Positions 7,612 through 15,972 of a stretch of DNA of 22,738 nucleotides are shown in pieces; the stretch's first letter is position 1, and every line of letters begins with the position of its first letter. Origin of the DNA: an uncultured Mollicutes bacterium (GTDB lineage Bacteria > Bacillota_I > Bacilli_A > RFN20 > CAG-288). The notes beneath the pieces were generated by a model that did no database searches, was not told where the DNA came from, and saw nothing but the letters and a program-made list of their open reading frames with translations. The translations under genes were made by a program, and so were the position numbers. The DNA is taken from assembly GCA_900549915.1 (NCBI GenBank), contig URQF01000013.1, positions 1 to 22,738 of the forward strand, in the 5' to 3' direction.

Positions 7612-8926
7612 TTTCTTCTTGGTTTTCCTTTTCAAGATTTTCTTTCGCCAAAGAAAGCATCAGCTTGATACGGTTCTCCTGATTAACCTTCGGAGCACCT
7701 GCATCATAATCAACGGCAACAATATTGGAATTTGGGCATTCCTCACGAATTCTTCTCAGCCTTCCTTTTCCGGAAATATGGTTGGGAAGACAGCCGAAAG
7801 GCTGCGTGCAGACAATATTCGGATATCCGCTCTTGCATAGTTCAAGCCTTTCACCCGTCAAAAGCCAGCCCTCTCCCCTCTTATTTCCGTAGCCATTGAT
7901 TCCTTTGTCGTATTCCTTAACCTTTGCATAAGGAGTCGGAACTTCGAAGCAATCATGGCGTGAGATAGCAGCAGACATTGCGTTCTGAATCTTAGTCGCA
8001 TAATCAAATAGCCATTTGCAGACAAGCTTCTTAGCCTTATGTCCGCCATAGAGCTTGATATCCTCAAGACGGTTATCAATCTTGAAGAGAATAAAGTTCC
8101 TCCTGCCAGGAAGATTGACTTCACAATCCTGTTCCCGTAAGAAGTCTTCTAATCCGTTATTGCCAAGAGCCGCATATTTGACATAGATTTCACCGACAAT
8201 TCCAACCTTGACTCTCTTTTTTCCATCCTGCTTGATGGACGCAAAATCGTCAGAGATGGAATTCCTGTTCTTTTCCCTGTCTTTGAATGTATATCCAGAA
8301 CGGCCAAGAAGCTGTTTGCATAATTTGTCTTGCCAGTTCTTGACCCTTCTTGCAGCTTCGCCTTTCTTGACTTCATAAGGTTCGACTTGGTTCTTCAAAA
8401 CCATCAGAAGATCACCATAGATAACACCAGCCAGCCTACGACGGATCAGTCCTAAAGAAATTGTGATTCCAGGATTTGGTTCCAGTCCAGATAGATTCAA
8501 GGAAATAGCAGGGACCTTTTCCAGTCCGGCCCGTTTCAGTCCCTTGCGAAGAAGAGAAATGTAGTTGCTAGCTCGACATCCTCCACCCGTCTGAGAGATC
8601 CTAACAGCAACATGATCCAAATCGTATTTTCCGGATTCCAGAGCATGAATCCTTTGACCAAGAGAAAGAATAGCAGGATAACACCTATCGTTCTGAATAT
8701 ATTTCAGACCAGTCTGTGCAATCTCTGGGGAGTTATCTGTTAAAAGCTCTGCCTTGTATCCGTAATGATTAATGACACGCTGAATGATGTTGAAATGAAT
8801 CGGTGCCATCCTAGGAAAAAGGATGGTATAGGACTTCTTCCTTTTCTTTGTGAACCTGATTCTTCCGTTTTTATCGTGATAGAATCCGTCTTTTCCTTTT
8901 GGATAATAATGGAAATGGAAAAACAT
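7595..8926 (-). CDS. 2-hydroxyacyl-CoA dehydratase-like protein (C-terminal part of a usually fused protein)
   Basis: The 443 residues correspond to the final third of the roughly 1400-residue 'acyl-CoA dehydratase activase-related' proteins of Firmicutes (HgdB/YjiM-like). Conserved cysteine motifs include NDRCYP near 80, SQTGGGCRASNY near 115 and CTQPFGCLPNHISGKG near 370, plausible Fe-S ligands. The ATG shares its A with the stop codon of the upstream gene (TAATG at 8924-8928), so translation is probably reinitiated by the same ribosome. The N-terminus (MFFHFHYYPKGKDGFYHDKN) looks like the former linker. The biochemical role of this family is not established; true 2-hydroxyglutaryl-CoA dehydratase activity should not be assumed. 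Confidence 0.85.
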   Translation of the reverse strand: MFFHFHYYPKGKDGFYHDKNGRIRFTKKRKKSYTILFPRMAPIHFNIIQRVINHYGYKAELLTDNSPEIAQTGLKYIQNDRCYPAILSLGQRIHALESGKYDLDHVAVRISQTGGGCRASNYISLLRKGLKRAGLEKVPAISLNLSGLEPNPGITISLGLIRRRLAGVIYGDLLMVLKNQVEPYEVKKGEAARRVKNWQDKLCKQLLGRSGYTFKDREKNRNSISDDFASIKQDGKKRVKVGIVGEIYVKYAALGNNGLEDFLREQDCEVNLPGRRNFILFKIDNRLEDIKLYGGHKAKKLVCKWLFDYATKIQNAMSAAISRHDCFEVPTPYAKVKEYDKGINGYGNKRGEGWLLTGERLELCKSGYPNIVCTQPFGCLPNHISGKGRLRRIREECPNSNIVAVDYDAGAPKVNQENRIKLMLSLAKENLEKENQEENEIKE

Positions 8927-11871
8927 TATTTCCTCCTCCCTTTCTTATGCAAAGCCTCAAGAAGCGAACGAAGGCGAATTCGAACCGTTCCGAGATTTGT
9001 CACTTCATCAATTTTAACTTGGGTATAGATCTTACCATGGCGTTCGAGAATATCGCGCACCTCATCCGATGTAATAGCATCTACACCGCATCCAAATGAG
9101 ACAAGCTGAATGAGCTGCCTATCATCAACATGTGCAACGTAATTGGCCGCCTTATAAAGACGAGAATGGTAAGTCCACTGATTCAGAACGTTGCTCGGTT
9201 CTGAATTCTTTTCCCTGTGAGCAATGATATCCTCGGAAACAACAGCACACTGATAGCCCCTGATAAGCTTATCAATATCATGATTAATCAATGGATCAAC
9301 ATGATAAGGACGTCCAGAAAGAACAACAATCCTCTTCTTTTCTTTGCGTGCCTCTTCGATGATATGAAGACCTTTTTGCTGAATCACCTCTTCATACTTC
9401 TTATATTCCTGATAAGCATTCTTAGTAGCCTTTTGGACTTCCGCTAAAGAGATATCCGGATAATGGACATGCAAATGTTCATAGGCTTTCTTTGCAAAAT
9501 GAGATTTCTCAGAAAGATTCCTGTAGTCATTCAAATAGAGAACGTCATCCTTTCTAAGCTGCTTGACATTGTTCTTAATAACCTCAGAGTAATAAGCAAC
9601 AACAGGACAGTTATAGTGATTCTCAGTATCTTTCTCCCTGATGTTATAAGACCTGCAAGGATAGAAAATCGTCTTGACTCCTTTATCAAGCAGATCGATA
9701 ACATGGCCATGCCTAAGCTTGGCAGGATAACAGACCGTATCGGAAGGAATCGTCGCTTGTCCATGACGATACCTCTTTGCACTCGAAGGAGAAGAAAGAA
9801 CTACCTTGAAATCCAAAGCATGGAAAAAGGCATACCAGAAGGGAGTCAGTTCATAAAAGTTAAGTCCCCTTGGGAAGCCAATCGCACCATGTTTATATTC
9901 TTTTGCGGAATTTTCGTCATTATAAGAGTGAAGCAATCTGTATTTAAAATCATAAAGGTCAAGCTTCGTGCTTGTCTTCTTCTTCGTGACTGGCTTATCA
10001 CAGCGGTTACCGCCGATAAAAACGCGATGATCATCAAATAAGGACACCGTCAACCGACAATGGTTCTGGCATCCATTACAAGTCACCCTGGATACTTTCC
10101 GATGGAAGTTCTTTAGCTTTTCACCAGTCAGGATTCCGGAGATATCCAAATTCAGTGACTTTGCATCCAATGCGGCACCATAAGCACCCCTAAGACCAGC
10201 GATGTTAGAGCGAACGACCTCGATTCCAAGTTCTTTTTCAAAAGCTCGAAGAACAGCATCGTTCAGGAAGGTACCCCCTTGAACAACCACCTTATGTCCA
10301 AGGTCTGCTTTTGAAGAGCACCGAATGACTTTATAAAGGGCATTTTTGACAACAGAGATTGCAAGACCAGCAGCAATATCGTTGACACTAGCTCCATCTT
10401 TCTGGGCTTGTTTTACAGAAGAATTCCTGAAAACAGTGCAACGGGAACCCAGATCCACAGGGCGAGTGGCAAACAATGCCATTTTCGAGAAATCTTCAAT
10501 CGAATAACCTAAAGCTTGGCTAAAAGACTGAAGGAAGGAACCGCATCCGCTCGAGCATGCTTCATTCAAGAAAATATCCTCAATGTGTCCGTCCTTGATT
10601 CGGAAGCATTTGATATCCTGGCCTCCGATATCGATGACAAACTCAACATCCGGAAGGAAATGCTTGGCAGCTTCAAAATGAGCCATTGTTTCCACAATGC
10701 CATGGTCGAGAGAAAAGGCGTTCTTGCTGAGTTCTTCTCCGTAACCAGTTGAGGTAGCGCCTTTAATAACGGCATCTTTGTCTTTCTTCTCATCAATCTC
10801 AAGTAACCTTTTCTGCAGTAAAGCAATCGGGTCACCCTTGTTCGGTTGATAGAAGGTATAACGGATGTTGTCCTTGTCATCAATGAGAACTGCTTTCAAT
10901 GTAGTAGATCCAGAGTCGATGCCTAAATAAAGAGGACCCTTATATCCTTCTAAAGAAAGAACATCTACATGGTCTTTGTTATGGCGAGAAGTAAATTCTT
11001 GGTATTCCTTCTCGTCTTTGAACAAGGGAGAAATATAAGAGAAGTTTTCGTTGTTTCGATACTGATTGACCTTATCCCTAATGGAAGAAAGAACAACTGG
11101 ATATTCCTTCTTTGCCAGTAAGGCAGCACCCCTAGCAACAAAGTAAAGTGAATTCTCTGGTAGCACTCCTTGTACCTTCAACGTCTCATCAAAAGCATTA
11201 CGAAGTTCTTTCCTGAAAGTCAAAGGTCCACCTAAATACCTGACGTTTCCTTCAATTTCACGTCCTTGGCAAAGGCCGGCAATGGTCTGATTAACGACAG
11301 CGTAAAAAATAGACTTAGCGATATCTTCCTTCTTAGCGCCTTGGTTAAGAAGAGGCTGGACATCCGATTTTGCAAAAACGCCACAACGAGATGCAATTGT
11401 ATAAATACGTTCTGCCTTGCTTGCAAGAACATCCCTTTCGGTAACTGGAACATTGAGTAACGACGCCATTTGATCAATGAAGGCACCAGTGCCTCCGGCA
11501 CAAGTTCCGTTCCTTCTGACTTCAACACCATTGGAAAGGAAAAGAATCTTTGCATCCTCTCCACCGAGTTCAATAATACAATCCGTTTTCGGATAAAGAA
11601 GCTTGGTAGTCTCCCGGGTAGCATAGACTTCCTGATAGAACGGGAAAGAGCAGCCTTCCGCAATACCCATACCAGCAGAACCAGTAAAGGCAAGATGAAC
11701 TGCGTTCCTCCCTTTCAGCGGTCCTTCTTCCCTCTTTTTCAGAATTTCATTTAGCTTTTCGCTAATGCGTGAAAAATGACGCTCATAAGAAGAGTAAATA
11801 ATTTGGTTATTGTCGTCGAGCACAATTGCTTTAATTGTGGTCGAACCAATATCGATGCCCGCTGAAATCAT
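8926..11871 (-). CDS. acyl-CoA dehydratase activase-like protein, tandem BadF/BcrAD ATPase domains plus DUF2229-like region
   Basis: The protein has 981 residues. Domain one (about 1-255) begins AGIDIGSTTIKA and has the Fe-S cysteine motif NGTCAGGTGAF (Cys124) and ASRCGVFAK. Domain two (about 313-575) repeats the fold with LGIDSGSTTLKA, CSSGCGSF and GSRCTVFMNS. From about 590 follows a DUF2229-like region opening with CNGCQNHC. By family this is an ATP-driven electron-transfer activator (HgdC type) fused to further Fe-S domains. AGG marks family Met positions in VRMNGTC (11512-11514, directly after an AGA that is the conserved Arg) and TVFMNS (10426-10428). A consensus promoter lies upstream, and AAAGGA precedes the ATG. 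The last part of the usual protein is encoded by the next gene. Confidence 0.9.
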   Translation of the reverse strand: MISAGIDIGSTTIKAIVLDDNNQIIYSSYERHFSRISEKLNEILKKREEGPLKGRNAVHLAFTGSAGMGIAEGCSFPFYQEVYATRETTKLLYPKTDCIIELGGEDAKILFLSNGVEVRRNGTCAGGTGAFIDQMASLLNVPVTERDVLASKAERIYTIASRCGVFAKSDVQPLLNQGAKKEDIAKSIFYAVVNQTIAGLCQGREIEGNVRYLGGPLTFRKELRNAFDETLKVQGVLPENSLYFVARGAALLAKKEYPVVLSSIRDKVNQYRNNENFSYISPLFKDEKEYQEFTSRHNKDHVDVLSLEGYKGPLYLGIDSGSTTLKAVLIDDKDNIRYTFYQPNKGDPIALLQKRLLEIDEKKDKDAVIKGATSTGYGEELSKNAFSLDHGIVETMAHFEAAKHFLPDVEFVIDIGGQDIKCFRIKDGHIEDIFLNEACSSGCGSFLQSFSQALGYSIEDFSKMALFATRPVDLGSRCTVFRNSSVKQAQKDGASVNDIAAGLAISVVKNALYKVIRCSSKADLGHKVVVQGGTFLNDAVLRAFEKELGIEVVRSNIAGLRGAYGAALDAKSLNLDISGILTGEKLKNFHRKVSRVTCNGCQNHCRLTVSLFDDHRVFIGGNRCDKPVTKKKTSTKLDLYDFKYRLLHSYNDENSAKEYKHGAIGFPRGLNFYELTPFWYAFFHALDFKVVLSSPSSAKRYRHGQATIPSDTVCYPAKLRHGHVIDLLDKGVKTIFYPCRSYNIREKDTENHYNCPVVAYYSEVIKNNVKQLRKDDVLYLNDYRNLSEKSHFAKKAYEHLHVHYPDISLAEVQKATKNAYQEYKKYEEVIQQKGLHIIEEARKEKKRIVVLSGRPYHVDPLINHDIDKLIRGYQCAVVSEDIIAHREKNSEPSNVLNQWTYHSRLYKAANYVAHVDDRQLIQLVSFGCGVDAITSDEVRDILERHGKIYTQVKIDEVTNLGTVRIRLRSLLEALHKKGRRK

Positions 11872-11914
11872 TCTTGTTTTCCTTTACATATGAATAATAC
11901 ACACACGGCTTTTA

Positions 11915-11943
11915 ATTATAGTTGCATATTTCTGATTAGGCAA
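11915..11943 (-). promoter_or_regulatory. sigma-70-type promoter of the activase-dehydratase-csd-ttcA operon
   Basis: On the minus strand, TTGCCT (11938-11943) is followed after exactly 17 bases by TATAAT (11915-11920), about 44 bases before the start codon of the activase-like gene. This is one of the best consensus promoters in the window. Confidence 0.75.
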
Positions 11944-11954
11944 ACCATTAAGAA

Positions 11955-11971
11955 AGTAAAACGCTTTTACT
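11955..11971 (-). terminator. small hairpin overlapping the mutY stop codon
   Basis: AGTAAAA-GCG-TTTTACT forms a 7-bp A/T-rich hairpin on the minus strand that includes the mutY stop, followed by TTCTT. It could be a weak terminator separating mutY from the next operon. With so few G-C pairs it may also be chance. Confidence 0.35.
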
Positions 11972-12998
11972 GAAAAACTCTCTTCCTAAAAGGAAGAAAC
12001 GCAGATGGAAGAGGGTAAACTGATTCAATCTCCTCTCTTCCTGCTAGGACTTCGGAATCAGAAAGTCTTGGTTCCCTATCAAGATGGAACAGATATCCTT
12101 TCCTTTTCCATATCCGATGGGAAAAGACATGATGATAAGTGCCTAAATCAATGCCATCACTCTTCTGCACATGATAGAAAGAAAGAAAATCTTTTTCTTT
12201 GAAATCTGTCCTTGCTGTCTTATTGATTGGTTCATAAAGAGAAGCAAGAAGTCCTTTGGAAGGTCGTTTTCTAAGGAGAAGTTTGTCCTTTAACCTAAAG
12301 AAATAAAGAACATGCTCTTCTTCTTTCTTTTCTATCGGCTTTTTCTTAATCGGGAACTGTAATTCTTCTTTTTTCTGATGAGAAAGGCAGTTATCTTTAA
12401 AAGGACATTCTTCGCATAATGGAGTCCCGCTAGGAAGACAGACCCTTTCGCCCAAATCCATCAAAGCTTGATTAAAATCACCCGGCCGAGAAGGAAGAAA
12501 AGGATAGAAAAAAGATTCACAGTCTCTTTTTCCTTTTTCTGAGAATTCGGCTGGATAACAGGTCAAGCGAGAAAACACACGAAAAAGATTGCCATCGACC
12601 GCAACACATTTTTCTTGAAAGGCAATAGAAGATATAGACTTCGAGGTATAGGATCCGATTCCAGGAAGCTTAAGAAGTTCCTGAGAATCGGAAGGAATAT
12701 CACGATGTTCTAAAACCAGTATCGACATTGCCTTATGCCTATTCTTCACTCTTGAATAATAGCCAAGTCCCTGCCATAACTTAAGATAGGCATCTTCTTC
12801 CGCTTTTACAAAATCTTCCTTAGTTGGAAAAGCCTTCCTAAACCGCTGGTAATAATCAATAACAGCTCCCACCCGTGTCTGTTGGAGCCTGATCTCACTA
12901 ACATAGACATGATAAGGAGTCGGATTCATCCGCCAAGGAAGTTTCCGGCCCTTTTCATGGTAGAAAAGCAATAGTCCATCTACTTCCTTATTAGTCAT
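11967..12998 (-). CDS. mutY: A/G-specific adenine DNA glycosylase
   Basis: This enzyme removes adenine paired with 8-oxoguanine. The 343 residues include Glu35 in SEIMLQQTRV, whose Met is AGG (12888-12890) and Arg is CGG, the helix-hairpin-helix LPGIGSYTS near 111, catalytic Asp135 in AVDGNLFR, and FNQALMDLGEMVC. Tyr replaces the endonuclease III lysine in the hairpin motif, as in other MutY proteins. The four Fe-S cysteines are 187, 195, 198 and 204. The first gap is 7 residues instead of the usual 6. A C-terminal Nudix-like domain (about 225-343) for 8-oxoG recognition is present but diverged. The start overlaps the HAD gene by 8 bases. Confidence 0.95.
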   Translation of the reverse strand: MTNKEVDGLLLFYHEKGRKLPWRMNPTPYHVYVSEIRLQQTRVGAVIDYYQRFRKAFPTKEDFVKAEEDAYLKLWQGLGYYSRVKNRHKAMSILVLEHRDIPSDSQELLKLPGIGSYTSKSISSIAFQEKCVAVDGNLFRVFSRLTCYPAEFSEKGKRDCESFFYPFLPSRPGDFNQALMDLGERVCLPSGTPLCEECPFKDNCLSHQKKEELQFPIKKKPIEKKEEEHVLYFFRLKDKLLLRKRPSKGLLASLYEPINKTARTDFKEKDFLSFYHVQKSDGIDLGTYHHVFSHRIWKRKGYLFHLDREPRLSDSEVLAGREEIESVYPLPSAFLPFRKRVFQ

Positions 12999-13659
12999 TT
13001 TTAAAATCAGAAACCGTCCTATTCTCTAAGGCATCCAATAGTTCGGAGCAGGAAGTACAGATTTTCTTTGCACCGCACTCCAACCTTTTCTTTTTGTCAC
13101 CATATCCCCAGACAACACCGAAAGAAGGAATCTTGTTTTCGTTTGCACCGACCATATCAAGATAGGTATCACCAATCCTGACAGCAGGCAAGGAAGAGTC
13201 TGTCGAGACAAGTCCTTGATGAAGAATGTCTTTCTTTAAAGCACGGCTTCCATCCAGACAGGCACCGAAAAAGCCATCGAAGTACTTATCAAAACCAAAG
13301 TGCTTGCCGATATCCTTAGCAAGAACATCAGCTTTGGATGTTGCAATATAAAGAAGGTTTCCTTCGCTTTTCAGTTTTGAAAGAAGCTCCATGATGCCCG
13401 GATAAACGTTAGCATCATACTTTCCTCCTTCATCATTATAAAAATGACGATAAATCAGACAGGCTTCTTCGATTCTTTCTTCTGGGACATGGCACAAGCG
13501 GAAGCAGTCCCGAAGCGGAGGACCAACAAAAAAGTCGAGTTCCTCATAAGGAATCACCGGTAGCTTCCTTTTTTCTAAAGTCTTCCTAGCACTATGTTTG
13601 ATGCCAGGGCCAGACTCAACGAGAGTCCCGTCCTGATCAAAGAAGATTCTTTTCTTCAT
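12991..13659 (-). CDS. HAD-superfamily phosphatase, phosphoglycolate phosphatase-like
   Basis: The 222 residues carry the standard HAD motifs: nucleophile Asp8 and acid/base Asp10 in FFDQDGTLV, Thr107-Ser108-Lys109 in IATSKA, a lysine near 142, and MIGDTYLDMVGA with Asp164 and Asp168. The Met before IGD is AGG (13177-13179). The FVGPPL cap signature and the VWGYGD ending place it in the Gph/PpaX-like subgroup that acts on small phosphates such as phosphoglycolate or pyrophosphate. The start is 2 bases after the transporter stop and the end overlaps mutY, so the three form an operon. Exact substrate unknown. Confidence 0.88.
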   Translation of the reverse strand: MKKRIFFDQDGTLVESGPGIKHSARKTLEKRKLPVIPYEELDFFVGPPLRDCFRLCHVPEERIEEACLIYRHFYNDEGGKYDANVYPGIMELLSKLKSEGNLLYIATSKADVLAKDIGKHFGFDKYFDGFFGACLDGSRALKKDILHQGLVSTDSSLPAVRIGDTYLDMVGANENKIPSFGVVWGYGDKKKRLECGAKKICTSCSELLDALENRTVSDFKND

Positions 13660-13660
13660 C

Positions 13661-15238
13661 TTATTTTTCCTCGTTTCGTTTTTCTTCTATGGCTTCGTGC
13701 TGTTTTTCCTTCCTTGGTCCAACGACAGAAGAATAATATTTTTCGTTGTCTGCCTTGAGTCCGAAAACAGTGATGCAGCCGCAAATGACAAGGAGAATAG
13801 TAGGTACAATCGTAATCCAGGCACGATATCCAACCAGATGAGCTTCCCTATTCGGAGTGCTTAAGATCCTTTCGTTCACTTTCTGTTCAAAGTCACGAAT
13901 CGGATTCAACCTGTTTTCTTTCTCCATCTGACCGACTTTGTCATTGACGCCCCTTAATCCACAGGTGGCTAAGATAAGATAGAAGAAAAGAGTCTGCAAG
14001 GAATTTGCAACCAGAACAGCACCAGACTTAAGGGAAGCAATCGAGCCAGAGCGCTCTTTTCCAGTTTCGGCTTCATATAGATCTGCCGTATTCCAGATAT
14101 CTAAAGTATTCGAAGCAAAGATGTCTCCATTGAAGAAAGCATAGAGGAAGATCGCAATAAACAAAGAAATTTCAGCACCTGCTTTCCTTCCATAGAAGAA
14201 GAGGAAGAAACCAATAAACAGACAGCAAGGCATAGCAACCAAAACCCTCTTTTTCTTGCTCCAATAAGAATGAATAATCGGGAACAAGAAGTTTGAAATA
14301 ATAACTCCGCATCCATAACAAATAGAGTAAATGAAGTTGACCCTAGCTCCATTCCTTAATGCAGATGAAAAGTGGCTTGCAGAATTAAAGGCGCCATATC
14401 CGAATTCATAGTAGAAATAATTCGATACGTTGCCAGTCCTAAGATAAGAGCTGACAAAGAGAAGAACATGACTAAATAATGCAAGAGTAATCTGCGGATA
14501 CTCTTTCAATATCTTAAAAGGAGAAAACGGAGACTGAATATTTTTCCGTCGTTCTTCCTCCCTTTCCTTGGATACATATCTTTCCTTCCTAATAAAGGAA
14601 TAGAACCTTTGGGAAAGGAAATAGCAGCTGACAAGGACAATGCTAAGAATCCGCCTGTTTCTTTCGGAATCAGCACCCGAAATCGCAGGCGTAATACCTG
14701 CAATCAAATAAGAACCTAATCCAGAGAACCTCAAAGCAAGAGAAGATATACGGCTCCGAACACTCTCATCATAGCTAAGCTGATTCCTTGCTCCCCAGTA
14801 CCCTAAATCATTGATTGCATAAGTTGTCTGAAAGAAAGCATAGCTCAAAATAAATACAGAGACATAGGTCCATCCGCTTCCGCAAAGAGGAGTGACATAC
14901 CTCCTGAAGCAGAATGCAACCGTTGCAATAATAGCTCCCAAAAACTGATAGGTACAGAACCGGCCAAGAGGAAAGCGTCCTTTTTCAAGCCAATAGGAGA
15001 AAAACACCCATGAAAATATAGAAAGAATCTTCGAACACCTAATTCCCCTAGTTATCGTAAAGAACCTCTGAGTATAGAGAGGATCTCCTTTAATTGGCGA
15101 AGCAGCCTGGACATACAGAAGCCTGAAAATCGAAATGAATTCCCAAAAAGCATCTCGGAAGATTGAATTCGTCTCATAGGCAATTTGAAGTCCTTTCGGA
15201 CAGTTTACGCTAGTAAAAGTCTTGTTCCGAATAATCAT
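13661..15238 (-). CDS. MFS carrier, GPH (glycoside/cation symporter)-like
   Basis: This is a 525-residue integral membrane protein with about twelve hydrophobic segments. The N-terminal motif INDLGYWGAMNQLS (near 165-178, with AGG read as Met) and the late WNTADLYEAETGKERSGSI (near 393-411) resemble the glycoside-pentoside-hexuronide:cation symporter branch of the major facilitator superfamily, where an ADxxEYxTGK-type loop is typical. The C-terminal 30 residues are highly charged and cytoplasmic. The gene is first in a three-gene operon with a HAD phosphatase and mutY, neither of which reveals the substrate. The ATG at 15238 has only a weak GGGAAC upstream. A sugar is the likely cargo by family; this is not shown by the sequence. 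Confidence 0.75.
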   Translation of the reverse strand: MIIRNKTFTSVNCPKGLQIAYETNSIFRDAFWEFISIFRLLYVQAASPIKGDPLYTQRFFTITRGIRCSKILSIFSWVFFSYWLEKGRFPLGRFCTYQFLGAIIATVAFCFRRYVTPLCGSGWTYVSVFILSYAFFQTTYAINDLGYWGARNQLSYDESVRSRISSLALRFSGLGSYLIAGITPAISGADSERNRRILSIVLVSCYFLSQRFYSFIRKERYVSKEREEERRKNIQSPFSPFKILKEYPQITLALFSHVLLFVSSYLRTGNVSNYFYYEFGYGAFNSASHFSSALRNGARVNFIYSICYGCGVIISNFLFPIIHSYWSKKKRVLVAMPCCLFIGFFLFFYGRKAGAEISLFIAIFLYAFFNGDIFASNTLDIWNTADLYEAETGKERSGSIASLKSGAVLVANSLQTLFFYLILATCGLRGVNDKVGQMEKENRLNPIRDFEQKVNERILSTPNREAHLVGYRAWITIVPTILLVICGCITVFGLKADNEKYYSSVVGPRKEKQHEAIEEKRNEEK

Positions 15239-15369
15239 TTTTTAGTTCCCATTTAAATAGAAATACATAATAGTTTAAAATAAAGAGAGAAAAATAGCTC
15301 TAAAATAATAAAAGAATAGAAAACATTTCAATTCCCGTTGTATGCGGAGTAAAATAAGGACTAGCATTA
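15239..15369. promoter_or_regulatory. divergent A/T-rich promoter region
   Basis: These 131 bases separate the divergent carrier gene (minus) and small membrane-protein gene (plus), so they must hold promoters in both directions. On the plus strand, TTCAAT, 17 bases, then TAAAAT (15350-15355) would start transcription only about 8 bases before the ATG at 15370. On the minus strand a TATTAT near 15268-15273 is the best -10 candidate, without a convincing -35 box. No RNA gene was seen. Confidence 0.35.
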
Positions 15370-15837
15370 ATGACAATTGTTAAGAAAAACAAAATATTCA
15401 ATACCATCGGTGGTCTCCTAGTCGTTTTCAGGGGTCTTTTGATGTTTGCGGGGGAAGCCGGATTCTCTGGAACTATAAAAAGGGTATTAGCTTTAAGCTT
15501 CGGAGTTTTTGCCCTTGTTTTCGGAATTCTATATCTGTACCATAAAAAACTAGTTCCAGGACTCTTAGGCCTTTTCCTTGGAATCAGGATTGTAGCCTTT
15601 GCCATCACCGACTATTGGGTTGCTATCCTCTGTATCGGATTCCTTCTCTTTGTCGAGGGAGTCGCAATGCTTTCAACGAAGCACATCCCTTCTGGAGTCC
15701 TGAGGATTCTTACTTCTGTCTTAGCCCTCTGCCTCGCCTTTGGATACCATGCACAGTGGTCAAGCCTGCGTAGGCTCGGATACCTTGGCGGTCTCTTCCT
15801 TGTCATGGATGGTATCTTCCTCAGGACAAGACGTTAG
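15370..15837 (+). CDS. small membrane protein, DUF308/HdeD-like
   Basis: The 155 residues are mostly hydrophobic, with about five membrane segments separated by short basic loops, for example around 11-27, 38-56, 61-78, 81-100 and 106-125. Spacing and composition resemble HdeD/DUF308 membrane proteins, but no diagnostic motif is present. AGG codons fall inside the membrane segments (VFMGLLMF, LGIMIVAF), where Met is far more plausible than Arg; a standard translation would wrongly put charges there. It is one of only two plus-strand genes. A good promoter lies between it and rpmB, so the two are probably transcribed separately. Function unknown. Confidence 0.65.
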   Translation: MTIVKKNKIFNTIGGLLVVFRGLLMFAGEAGFSGTIKRVLALSFGVFALVFGILYLYHKKLVPGLLGLFLGIRIVAFAITDYWVAILCIGFLLFVEGVAMLSTKHIPSGVLRILTSVLALCLAFGYHAQWSSLRRLGYLGGLFLVMDGIFLRTRR

Positions 15838-15883
15838 AGTAAGTCATTTTGCTTCTGTTTTTCAGTTAAAAATTGAAAAATAG

Positions 15884-15912
15884 TTGCCAATCTGTCTTTC
15901 TCATGCTATCAT
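15884..15912 (+). promoter_or_regulatory. rpmB: sigma-70-type promoter of rpmB
   Basis: TTGCCA (15884-15889), a 17-base spacer and TATCAT (15907-15912) lie about 60 bases before the rpmB start codon. The near-consensus boxes and ideal spacing suit a ribosomal protein gene. Confidence 0.72.
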
Positions 15913-15972
15913 TTATAAGCACGTTTTTTTCTATCGAATCAAAAAAACTAGAAACTATTGGAGGATACTGAG

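Noticed and set aside
7612..7635. TTG start extending the inositol-monophosphatase gene by 8 residues
   Set aside because: It adds only a Lys/Arg-rich stretch inside the preceding gene. The ATG at 7611 gives a normal family N-terminus.
8920..8930. Activase/dehydratase split as a sequencing frameshift
   Set aside because: The junction is an exact TAATG at a domain boundary with a proper start codon and linker-like N-terminus. This cannot be fully excluded without reads.
15958..15972. In-frame ATG upstream of rpmB
   Set aside because: The GGAGG site lies just after it, so it can only serve the ATG at 15973, which also matches the family's start.
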